NCBI RefSeq assembly: GCF_000376945.1
Contig: NZ_AQXU01000024.1
Coordinates: 248,001 to 312,000, forward strand
Length of the DNA stretch: 64,000 bases
Reading direction: 5' to 3'
Origin: Leeia oryzae DSM 17879
GTDB lineage: Bacteria > Pseudomonadota > Gammaproteobacteria > Burkholderiales > Leeiaceae
In this document: in pieces, positions 45,169-52,723 of the stretch
Layout of the letters: each line of letters opens with the position of its first letter
How positions within the stretch are numbered: position 1 is the stretch's first letter
Translations under genes and position numbers: made by a program
Notes under the pieces: model-generated
The model's input: the letters and a program-made list of their open reading frames with translations, nothing else
Database searches by the model: none
Told to the model about the DNA's origin: nothing

Positions 45169-45346
45169 GTCGCGATGGGCTCTTAAAAAGTGCGTAATAA
45201 TCAAAGGTATCAAGTTTACCGGTGAGTGGTAGTAAGAACAAGTTTTACCCGCCAGATTTGCGCTTTTTTGCAGTCGCTTAACCGCGTTCCGCGTGCTTTC
45301 GCGTTACAATCGCGTTTTGTCAGTCCGTCATGGAATATCAAGCATC

Positions 45347-46294
45347 ATGGCATTAACCAAAGATACCCTGCGCCAGCGTCTGCAAAAGGCAAACGTTCTG
45401 GTGGTTGGCGATGTGATGCTGGACCGTTATTGGTTCGGCGAAGTGAACCGTATCTCTCCGGAGGCGCCGGTGCCGGTGGTCAAGGTCGAGTCCGTCGAGG
45501 AGCGCCCGGGCGGTGCCGCCAACGTGGCGCGCAACATTGCGGCGCTCGGTGCATCGGCCGGCCTGCTGTCTGTCGTGGGCGATGACGAACCTGCCATGGC
45601 GCTGGACCGGCTGCTGGCCGCAGATGGCGTGGATGCCGGCTTGTTGCGCGACAAACAGCTGGTCACGACCGTCAAGCTACGGGTGATTGGCCGTCAGCAG
45701 CAATTGTTGCGCATAGATTTCGAGACTCAGCCAAGCCACGAAGTCCTCGCCGCCAAACTGGCCGATTTTGAAGCCCGTTTGCCAAATGTGGACGTGGTGA
45801 TCTTGTCGGACTACGGCAAGGGTGGGCTGGCGCATATCCATAAGATGATTGCGCTGGCGCGTGCCGCGGGCAAACCCGTGCTGGTAGACCCGAAAGGATC
45901 GGACTGGTCGCGTTATGCCGGGGCGACGCTCATTACCCCTAACCGCAGCGAATTCAAGGACGTGGCTGGCGGATGGTCCAGCGACGCCGAGCTGGCAGAA
46001 AAAGCCCGTCAGGTCCGCGAAAAATTCAACCTGGACGCACTGCTGGTAACCCGTAGCGAAGAGGGTATGACTTTGTTTGACGCCAGTCATACCTTCCATC
46101 AGCCGACCCTGGCGCGGGAAGTGTTTGACGTCACCGGGGCTGGCGACACGGTGATTGCCACGCTGGGGCTGATGCTGGCAGCGGGCGAGTCGCTGGATGC
46201 TGCTGTCGAATGGGCCAACCGTGCCGCAGGGATTGTGGTCGGCAAGCTGGGTACCGCGGTGGTACACCCGGACGAGTTGTTGGCCGACATCTGA
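45347..46294 (+). CDS. rfaE1: D-glycero-beta-D-manno-heptose-7-phosphate kinase (RfaE1/HldE kinase domain)
   Basis: Phosphorylates heptose 7-phosphate at C1 for LPS core synthesis. The 315 residues are a ribokinase fold with VVGDVMLDRYWFG near residue 20, GGAANVARN, and the catalytic region DVTGAGDTVIATLG near residue 262. The adenylyltransferase domain present in E. coli HldE is absent, so a separate rfaE2/hldC would be needed elsewhere. The ATG at 45347 is preferred. It is followed by hldD. Confidence 0.93.
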   Translation: MALTKDTLRQRLQKANVLVVGDVMLDRYWFGEVNRISPEAPVPVVKVESVEERPGGAANVARNIAALGASAGLLSVVGDDEPAMALDRLLAADGVDAGLLRDKQLVTTVKLRVIGRQQQLLRIDFETQPSHEVLAAKLADFEARLPNVDVVILSDYGKGGLAHIHKMIALARAAGKPVLVDPKGSDWSRYAGATLITPNRSEFKDVAGGWSSDAELAEKARQVREKFNLDALLVTRSEEGMTLFDASHTFHQPTLAREVFDVTGAGDTVIATLGLMLAAGESLDAAVEWANRAAGIVVGKLGTAVVHPDELLADI

Positions 46295-46397
46295 GCCGGA
46301 TGGCGCGTCAGCAAGACGCTGCCAGACAAATGAGGCGTGCGCGCTGGAAAAAATTAACCGGGCTGGTCATGTGACGGGCCCTGGCAGGAGATAGATT

Positions 46398-47402
46398 ATG
46401 TACGTTGTAACAGGGGCAGCAGGCTTTATCGGGTCCAATCTGGTCAAGGCCTTGAACGAGCGCGGCATTACCAACATTCTGGCGGTGGATAACCTGACCA
46501 AGGGTGACAAATACCGCAATCTGGTGGATTGCGAGATTGCCGACTTTCTGGACAAGGAAGACTTCATCCAGATGATTGCGGCCGGTGATCTGGATGGCCA
46601 GTTGACCATGATTTTCCATCAGGGCGCGTGTTCTGACACCATGGAGCATAATGGCCGCTACATGATGGAAAACAACTATCGCTACACCCTGCATCTGTTC
46701 GAGTTCTGCCAGCAAGAAGAAATCCCGCTGATTTATGCCTCTAGTGCGGCCGTGTATGGCACCACCAGCGTGTTCCGCGAAGAACGTGAATTTGAAGGGC
46801 CGCTGAACGTGTACGGCTATTCCAAGTTCCTGTTTGACCAGATCATCCGCCAGCGTATCGAAACCCTGACCGCACCGGTGGTGGGGCTGCGTTACTTCAA
46901 CGTCTACGGCCCGCGCGAGCAGCACAAGGGCCGCATGGCCTCGGTGGCCTACCATCTGTACAACCAGTATTGGGAAAACGGCAAGATCAAGCTGTTTGAA
47001 GGCAATGACGGTTACGCCAACGGTGCACAGATGCGCGACTTCATCTCCGTTGAAGACGTAGTAAAGGTCAACCTGCACTTCATGGATAACCCGGAAGTGG
47101 CCGGCATTTTCAACTGCGGTACCGGCAAGGCGCAAAGTTTTAACGATGTCGCCGTGACGGTGGCCAATACCTGCCGCCAGGCTGAGGGCAAGCCAGTCTT
47201 GTCACTGGAAGAACTGGTGAAGGAAGGTGTGCTGGAATATATTACCTTCCCGGACGCGCTCAAAGGCAAGTACCAGAGTTTTACCGAGGCAGACACGGTG
47301 CTGTTGCGTGAAGCCGGTTATGAAGAGGACTTCCTGACCGTGCAAGAGGGCACCAGCCGCTATGTGGAAGCACGCCTGAAAGCCGATGGCCGCCTGAAGT
47401 AA
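46398..47402 (+). CDS. hldD: ADP-L-glycero-D-manno-heptose-6-epimerase HldD
   Basis: Final step of ADP-heptose synthesis. The 334 residues show the NAD(P) motif [10 protein letters not shown] at the start, SSAAVYG, catalytic YGYSK and the ADP-heptose-binding region [20 protein letters not shown] is 10 bases upstream. A strong terminator follows (47490-47533). Together with rfaE1 this makes an ADP-heptose pair for LPS inner core. Confidence 0.96.
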   Translation: MYVVTGAAGFIGSNLVKALNERGITNILAVDNLTKGDKYRNLVDCEIADFLDKEDFIQMIAAGDLDGQLTMIFHQGACSDTMEHNGRYMMENNYRYTLHLFEFCQQEEIPLIYASSAAVYGTTSVFREEREFEGPLNVYGYSKFLFDQIIRQRIETLTAPVVGLRYFNVYGPREQHKGRMASVAYHLYNQYWENGKIKLFEGNDGYANGAQMRDFISVEDVVKVNLHFMDNPEVAGIFNCGTGKAQSFNDVAVTVANTCRQAEGKPVLSLEELVKEGVLEYITFPDALKGKYQSFTEADTVLLREAGYEEDFLTVQEGTSRYVEARLKADGRLK

Positions 47403-47489
47403 GCAGCGGACAGGGCGGACCCATTGGGGGATGCAGTGGTGGAAATCGCTGCGCTCCTTGCGCCCAAGATTTTGTGATGCATCACCAGA

Positions 47490-47533
47490 CACAAAGCCAG
47501 CAAGCCCTGACCGGTTGCTGGCTTTGTGCTTTT
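47490..47533 (+). terminator. Intrinsic terminator after hldD
   Basis: CACAAAGCCAGCAA (47490-47503) pairs with TTGCTGGCTTTGTG (47515-47528), a 14-bp perfect stem with an 11-base loop, followed by CTTTT. The palindrome GTGATGCATCAC lies just before it (47474-47485). Confidence 0.78.
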
Positions 47534-47540
47534 GGGTGGC

Positions 47541-48593
47541 TTAGGGTGCCGGATTAGGGTGCTGCGTATGGATGGCCTGAATCTCTGCCAGCAAGTCGGC
47601 ATTCAGGGTGACATGCACGCTCTCCAGGTTTTCTTTCAGCTGATCCAGATTGGTGGCGCCAATCAGATTGCTGGTGACAAACGGCTGCCGGTTGATAAAG
47701 GCCAGTGCCATTTGTGCCAGTGACAAGCCATGTTGGCGTGCTACCTCTGCATACAGGGCCGTGGCGCTGGTGGCTTCCTTGTTGGTATAGCGGCTAAAGC
47801 GCTCGAACAGGGTCAGCCGGGCTTTGTCCGGCTTGGCACCATTGAGGTACTTGCCGGACAGTACGCCAAAGGCCAGTGGCGAGTAGGCCAGTAGCCCCAC
47901 CTGTTCCCGGTGAGCGAACTCCGCCAACCCTACTTCAAACGAGCGGTTTAACAGGCTGTAGGGGTTCTGGATGGAAACGACGCGGGGCAGCCCGAGTGCC
48001 TCTGCATAATGCAAAAAGCGGGATACACCCCACGGGGTTTCATTGGAAAGCCCGATGTAACGGATCTTGCCGGCATCCACCAGTTGCTTCAGGGCGTGCA
48101 GTGTTTCTTCGATCGGCACGGCGCCCGGGTTGTTTTCTTCTGCGGTATAACCCAGCTGGCCAAACATATTGGTTTTGCGATCCGGCCAGTGCAACTGGTA
48201 AAGGTCGATATAGTCAGTTTGCAGGCGCTTCAGGCTGCCATCGACGGCCTCGGTCAGGTTGGCCAGGTTGAAATTCAGTTTGCCGCCGCGTACATAGCCG
48301 GGCTGTTTCGGGTTCTGGGCCGGGCCGGTGGCTTTGGTGGCCAGAATCCAGTCCTTGCGGTCTTGGTGGCGGGCAAAGTATTCCCCCACAATCCGTTCGG
48401 TTTCCCCTTGGGTCTCGGCACGTGGCGGGACCGGATACATTTCGGCCACGTCGATCAGGTTGACGCCATGCGTTTTTGCCAGCCGGATCTGCGCGTGTGC
48501 TTCATCCAGCGTGTTCTGTTCTCCCCAGGTCATGGTGCCCAGCCCGATCAGGCTGACTTTCACATCGGTTTGTCCCAGTTGACGGTATTCCAT
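47541..48593 (-). CDS. NADP-dependent aldo/keto reductase (Tas-like)
   Basis: Cytosolic reductase of the aldo/keto reductase superfamily, 350 residues. The catalytic tetrad is visible: Asp and Tyr in NLIDVAEMYPVP, Lys in ILATKATG, His in YQLHWPDR. The Tas subgroup is suggested by length and the EMYPVPPRAETQG segment. The ATG at 48593 is used because the preceding TTG has no ribosome site. It converges with hldD. Confidence 0.88.
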   Translation of the reverse strand: MEYRQLGQTDVKVSLIGLGTMTWGEQNTLDEAHAQIRLAKTHGVNLIDVAEMYPVPPRAETQGETERIVGEYFARHQDRKDWILATKATGPAQNPKQPGYVRGGKLNFNLANLTEAVDGSLKRLQTDYIDLYQLHWPDRKTNMFGQLGYTAEENNPGAVPIEETLHALKQLVDAGKIRYIGLSNETPWGVSRFLHYAEALGLPRVVSIQNPYSLLNRSFEVGLAEFAHREQVGLLAYSPLAFGVLSGKYLNGAKPDKARLTLFERFSRYTNKEATSATALYAEVARQHGLSLAQMALAFINRQPFVTSNLIGATNLDQLKENLESVHVTLNADLLAEIQAIHTQHPNPAP

Positions 48594-48717
48594 GTACAAA
48601 CATTCCTTTAATATGTTGGCTGAGGCAGGATGGCTTGTGCGGTACTTTGCAGGCTAAACGTTGTGAATCATCTTGGCGTAAAATCCAGCGCCTGTAAACT
48701 GGTTTGAGAGGTTGGCC

Positions 48718-48918
48718 GTGATCCCGGAATCATCAACTACTTGCCCATTGTGTGGTGGCAACAACCAGTGCGCGCCAGCCATCTGCGGTCGGCTGGACGT
48801 TGACTGCTGGTGTAGTGACAAGACATTTCCGCCGGCTTTGCTGGCACAAGTACCGGCTGACTTAAAGCACAAGGTCTGCATCTGTGCTGCTTGTCTGGAG
48901 AAAGCACAAACATCATGA
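48718..48918 (+). CDS. Cysteine-rich CWC-family small protein
   Basis: A 66-residue protein with nine cysteines, including CPLC near the start, the DCWC pair in the middle and CICAAC at the end: the pattern of the CWC family of unknown function, presumably metal-binding. GTG at 48718 is the best start, six bases after GAGAGG. An in-frame TTG at 48712 is too close to it. It overlaps the next gene by 4 bases (ATGA), so it is co-translated. First gene of a seven-gene run. Confidence 0.8.
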   Translation: MIPESSTTCPLCGGNNQCAPAICGRLDVDCWCSDKTFPPALLAQVPADLKHKVCICAACLEKAQTS

Positions 48919-49661
48919 ACCGTATTGCATTGGTGACAGGCGCAAGCCGGGGGATAGGCGCAGCGACTGCTCGCTTGCTGGCCACACAGGGCTACCATGT
49001 GTGCGTGAATTATGTCCGTAACGAAGCCGCTGCCAATGCCGTGGTGGCACAAATCCAGTCAGATGGCGGGCAGGCATTTGCCGTCCAGGCGGATGTGTCT
49101 CAAGAAAAGGACGTGTTGCACCTGTTTCAGCAGATAGACCGTTATCAGGGCTACCTGCATGCGCTGGTGAACAATGCGGCTATCCTGATGCCGCAGATGC
49201 GGGTAGAGGACATGACGGCAGACCGGATCAACCATATGCTATGTCATAATGTGACCAGTGCGTTTCTCTGTAGCCGCGAGGCGGTGCGCCGCATGTCAAC
49301 CCGGCATCTGGGCAAAGGCGGGTCTATCGTCAATGTTTCGTCTGCCGCCGCCCGGCTGGGTTCTGCGGGCGAGTATGTGGATTATGCGGCCTCAAAAGGC
49401 GCCATCGACACCCTGACCAAGGGGTTATCGATTGAAGTCGCGGCAGAAGGCATCCGGGTGAACGCGGTCCGGCCTGGGTTTATTTATACCGACATGCATG
49501 CCAGTGGCGGTGAGCCTGGTCGGGTAGACCGCATCAAGTCCAGCTTGCCCATGCAGCGGGGCGGGCAGCCGGAAGAAATTGCCGAAGCGATTGTCTGGTT
49601 GCTGTCGGATGCCGCGTCGTATGTGACCGGCACCTTTGTGGATGTAGCAGGAGGGCGATAA
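48915..49661 (+). CDS. SDR-family oxidoreductase, second gene of the run
   Basis: A 248-residue short-chain dehydrogenase. TGASRGIG (about 8-15), NNAA, the catalytic Ser in VNVSSAAAR and YAASK are present, and the end GTFVDVAGGR is FabG-like. ATG at 48915 overlaps the CWC gene stop by 4 bases. The next gene begins 2 bases after its stop. Substrate unknown. Confidence 0.86.
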   Translation: MNRIALVTGASRGIGAATARLLATQGYHVCVNYVRNEAAANAVVAQIQSDGGQAFAVQADVSQEKDVLHLFQQIDRYQGYLHALVNNAAILMPQMRVEDMTADRINHMLCHNVTSAFLCSREAVRRMSTRHLGKGGSIVNVSSAAARLGSAGEYVDYAASKGAIDTLTKGLSIEVAAEGIRVNAVRPGFIYTDMHASGGEPGRVDRIKSSLPMQRGGQPEEIAEAIVWLLSDAASYVTGTFVDVAGGR

Positions 49662-49663
49662 GC

Positions 49664-50215
49664 GTGACAACATTACCGGTACAGCGGGTCTGGATAAGAC
49701 AGGATACCCCGGGTAAAGAACGATGCTGCCTGGCGCAACACGGCGACACATGGCGTTTGTCAGGCGAGGTAAGCGTCGAGGCCGAAGATGCCCGTCTGTC
49801 TTACGAGATCATTTGCGATGCCGGCTGGATCACCAGAACCGCCAGCATCAAGGGCAGTCTAGGGGCTGCTGTAGTCGACCTGCAGATTTGCCGTGACGCG
49901 CAGGGCCAGTGGTGGAGCAACGGCGAGTTGCTGCCCGATCTGGCTGGGTGTGCCGATATTGATCTGGGGTTTACGCCGGCAACCAACACCTTGCCGATCC
50001 GCCGCTTGCAGCCGGCGATGGGTACAACGGTGGCGGTGACGGCCGCATGGTTACGCTTCCCGGACCTGACATTCAGCCCTTTGCCCCAACGCTATACGGC
50101 GCTGGCGGACGGCTTGTACCGGTACGAGAGTGCCAATGGCAGTTTTACGGCCTTGTTGCGTGTGGATGAATATGCGCTGGTGCTGGACTATGGCGATATC
50201 TGGCACGCCGGATAA
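49664..50215 (+). CDS. Putative glycolipid-binding family protein (DUF1089)
   Basis: A 183-residue cytosolic protein recognised by its beta-rich pattern with WSNGELLPDLAGCADIDLGFTPATNTLP, the mark of the DUF1089 family (Pseudomonas PA1994-like). The family fold resembles lipoprotein-handling proteins and is annotated glycolipid-binding on structural grounds only. Start GTG at 49664, two bases after the SDR stop, with AGGAGGGCG upstream. Third in the run. Confidence 0.78.
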   Translation: MTTLPVQRVWIRQDTPGKERCCLAQHGDTWRLSGEVSVEAEDARLSYEIICDAGWITRTASIKGSLGAAVVDLQICRDAQGQWWSNGELLPDLAGCADIDLGFTPATNTLPIRRLQPAMGTTVAVTAAWLRFPDLTFSPLPQRYTALADGLYRYESANGSFTALLRVDEYALVLDYGDIWHAG

Positions 50216-50240
50216 TCAAGATACCTGGGAGACATGCAGC

Positions 50241-50810
50241 ATGAATGTAGACGAAACCGGTTTACCCCCGGTGCTGATGGTGGCCGGCTTGTGGAATTCG
50301 GGCCCGCAGCATTGGCAGACCCACTGGGAGCAGCGTCACCCTGACTGGCAGCGCGTCCAGCAAGCCGACTGGACGACGCCTGTCTGCAAAGACTGGGTTG
50401 ACGCCCTGGAGCTGGCGATACGGGCCTGTAAAGCGCCGCCGATACTGGTAGCGCATAGCCTGGGGTGTGCGCTGGTTGGCCACTGGGCGGCTTCTTCGCC
50501 CCGAGGGCGTGTTGCAGGTGCCTTGCTGGTAGCCCCCAGCGATGTGGATGCCCCAAGTTACCCGGACTGTACCCAGGGTTTTACACCCATGCCAATGGCC
50601 GCCTTGCCGTTCCCTTCGCGGGTAGTGGCCAGTACGGAAGACGAATACGTCACCCAAGCACGCGCCAGCCAGTTTGCCCGGGCATGGGGCAGCGAACTGA
50701 CCTGGCTGGACAACGCCGGCCATATCAATGGCGCTTCCGGCTATGGTCCGTGGCCAGAGGGCGAGGCCTTGTTGTTATCGTTTGCAAGCAACATCTCTTC
50801 ATCATCTTAA
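50241..50810 (+). CDS. RBBP9/YdeN-family alpha/beta serine hydrolase
   Basis: A 189-residue hydrolase. The nucleophile motif VAHSLGCALVG (Ser near residue 75), an acid in STEDEYV, and the catalytic His in NAGHINGASG form a complete triad. This is the RBBP9/YdeN family with unknown natural substrate. ATG at 50241, with GGGAG 10-14 bases upstream. Fourth in the run, 25 bases after the DUF1089 gene. Confidence 0.86.
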   Translation: MNVDETGLPPVLMVAGLWNSGPQHWQTHWEQRHPDWQRVQQADWTTPVCKDWVDALELAIRACKAPPILVAHSLGCALVGHWAASSPRGRVAGALLVAPSDVDAPSYPDCTQGFTPMPMAALPFPSRVVASTEDEYVTQARASQFARAWGSELTWLDNAGHINGASGYGPWPEGEALLLSFASNISSSS

Positions 50811-50826
50811 CAAGTTAAAGGGGGTT

Positions 50827-51702
50827 ATGTTGGCCTATGCTTCTCATCAAGGTGCGGTACTGGACCCTGTGACACCGGTGGCTGTGCATCTGCTGTTTGA
50901 TATTGCCGATACCCATTTGGTCAAGGGGGCTTTGACCCGCTTGGCGACCATTGCCGATGGACAGCAACTTTGTATCGGGATTGGTCAGCCGCTTGCGACG
51001 CTGCTGAATGTCAGCCTGCCGGGCTTGAGTCAGTTTCAAGCACCAGACGGTGCCCGGGTGGACGTACCGTCCACGCCCCATGCCCTGTGGTGCTGGGTGC
51101 GTGGCAGCGAGCGGGGGGATCTGGTCCACTTGCAGCGCCATCTGATGACCGCGTTGGGTGGTGCGTTCCGGCTGGCCGGGCAGGTAGAGAGTTTTTGCTA
51201 TCACCAGGGCCGTGACCTGACCGGTTATGAAGATGGTACCGAGAATCCGGAGGGGGATGACGCTGCCGATGCCGCGTTGCAACCCTCAGGCGCCAGTTGC
51301 GCTGTCCTGCAGCAATGGCAGCACCTGTATGACAAATTCGAGGCCATGAGCCCGGCCGAACAGGATAACGCGATTGGTCGCCGCAAATCAGATAATGAAG
51401 AGCTGGAGGATGCACCCGCATCTGCGCATGTAAAGCGGACAGCACAAGAGAGTTTTACGCCGGAAGCTTTCATGCTTCGGCGCTCGATGCCCTGGGCTGC
51501 CGGTGATGCTTCCGGGTTGATGTTTCTGGCATTTGGCCGCAATTTTCATGCGTTTGAAGCACAGTTAACCCGCATGACGGGCGCCGAGGATGATGTGGTG
51601 GATGCCTTGTTCACGTTCTCCCGGCCCTTGTGGACGGCGTATTTCTGGTGCCCGCCCGTCAAGCAGGGATGCGCCGATTTGTCGGCACTGGATTTGGCAT
51701 AA
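50827..51702 (+). CDS. DyP-type heme peroxidase
   Basis: Dye-decolourising peroxidase of 291 residues. The distal motif GYEDGTEN (about 136) with the catalytic Asp, the proximal His in ASAHVKRTA (about 200), and the RRSMPW arginine region are present. No Tat signal, so the enzyme is cytosolic (YfeX-like). The ATG at 50827, after AAAGGGGG, is preferred to an earlier start inside the hydrolase gene. No encapsulin shell gene is adjacent. Confidence 0.9.
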   Translation: MLAYASHQGAVLDPVTPVAVHLLFDIADTHLVKGALTRLATIADGQQLCIGIGQPLATLLNVSLPGLSQFQAPDGARVDVPSTPHALWCWVRGSERGDLVHLQRHLMTALGGAFRLAGQVESFCYHQGRDLTGYEDGTENPEGDDAADAALQPSGASCAVLQQWQHLYDKFEAMSPAEQDNAIGRRKSDNEELEDAPASAHVKRTAQESFTPEAFMLRRSMPWAAGDASGLMFLAFGRNFHAFEAQLTRMTGAEDDVVDALFTFSRPLWTAYFWCPPVKQGCADLSALDLA

Positions 51703-51731
51703 TTGTTCTCTGGGCTGAAAGAGGAGATGGC

Positions 51732-52301
51732 ATGAAAAGAGTATGGGCAAGTTTATGGGTGTTCACCGGTTGCATGTCGCTGTCTGCGCTGGCTTTGGAT
51801 CTGACGCAAATTCAGGCGCTCAAGCCGGCACAGGTACTTTCCATTCCACAGGGCGGCACCACTCGGGATTGGGTTGTCGAGCACATGAATACGTATGTTG
51901 AACCGGATGGTAACTGGTATGAGCTACAGATCAGAAACCAGGCTGGTGAAGAGCAGCATCTGTTTCTGACGCTGGATGGCAAAGCGGTGGATGGTGACAT
52001 CACGGTCAAACCCATGACCCTGGACGAGCTGGGTACTAACCCGGACCAGCTGGACAAATTTGCCGAGCATGAAAAAGGCAAGGTATTCGTGGATGGTGTG
52101 CCCTTCCCCTATGATGATGCAGGTGATGCCATCATTCAGCGGGACGGGGATACGGCGTCAAAAGAGTCTGTGTCCTATATCGATTTTGTCTCGAAAAAGG
52201 ACGAGAACGATGGCGTGCAAATCCTGGGGTACGACGATGATACCTACAAGGCTTGGCTAACCCGCACGGTAGACGTGCCGTCCATTGCCCTGAAGCCGTG
52301 A
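51732..52301 (+). CDS. Secreted protein of unknown function next to speD (DUF4178-like)
   Basis: A 189-residue product with a signal peptide (about 1-21, ending SALA) and an acidic, beta-rich mature part. The stretch WYELQIRNQAGEEQHLFLTLDG resembles DUF4178 proteins, which I know from polyamine-related gene clusters with SpeD and spermidine synthase. The match is by eye and uncertain. AAAGAGGAGA precedes the ATG at 51732. Its TGA overlaps the speD ATG (TGATG), strong evidence of co-translation. Confidence 0.6.
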   Translation: MKRVWASLWVFTGCMSLSALALDLTQIQALKPAQVLSIPQGGTTRDWVVEHMNTYVEPDGNWYELQIRNQAGEEQHLFLTLDGKAVDGDITVKPMTLDELGTNPDQLDKFAEHEKGKVFVDGVPFPYDDAGDAIIQRDGDTASKESVSYIDFVSKKDENDGVQILGYDDDTYKAWLTRTVDVPSIALKP

Positions 52302-52723
52302 TGATGCAAGTGATACCTGCCCCTGCCGAGATCTATTTTGCCGAAGATGAAACCGGCCAGTTTGCGGGCCGGCATCTGCTGCTGGACATGTGGGGGGGGC
52401 AGGGGCTTGCAGACATTCCGTTCATAGAGTCCACCTTGCTGGCAGCATCCCGTGCGGCTGGCGCAACGGTGCTGCATGCCCATTTTCATCCGTTTGGCGA
52501 GGGACAGGGCATTACCGGGGTATTGCTGCTGGCCGAGTCTCACATGTCTATCCATACCTGGCCCGAAGTCGGGTTTGCTGCGCTGGATATCTTCATGTGT
52601 GCGAGTTGTGACCCGATGCTGGCCCTGCCGGTGATCCGAGACGCCTTTCAGCCCCAGCGGCTGATAGTGAATCCGTTACGCCGGGGTGTGATTTCGCCTG
52701 CCGTGTCACCAGACAATCATTAG
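52301..52723 (+). CDS. speD: SpeD-like pyruvoyl decarboxylase (AdoMet decarboxylase class 1B family)
   Basis: A 140-residue proenzyme that cleaves itself to expose a pyruvoyl group. The cleavage site Glu79-Ser80 lies in LLAESHMSIHTWPE. His85 (Ser+5) and Cys100 (Ser+20) hold the spacing of the S-adenosylmethionine decarboxylase catalytic triad. Odd point: the stretch usually read DxFTCG is here DIFMCA. SpeD relatives have repeatedly become ornithine or arginine decarboxylases, so the substrate should not be assumed. There is no spermidine synthase gene nearby. Its TAG overlaps the stop of the convergent NRPS gene. Confidence 0.85.
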   Translation: MMQVIPAPAEIYFAEDETGQFAGRHLLLDMWGGQGLADIPFIESTLLAASRAAGATVLHAHFHPFGEGQGITGVLLLAESHMSIHTWPEVGFAALDIFMCASCDPMLALPVIRDAFQPQRLIVNPLRRGVISPAVSPDNH

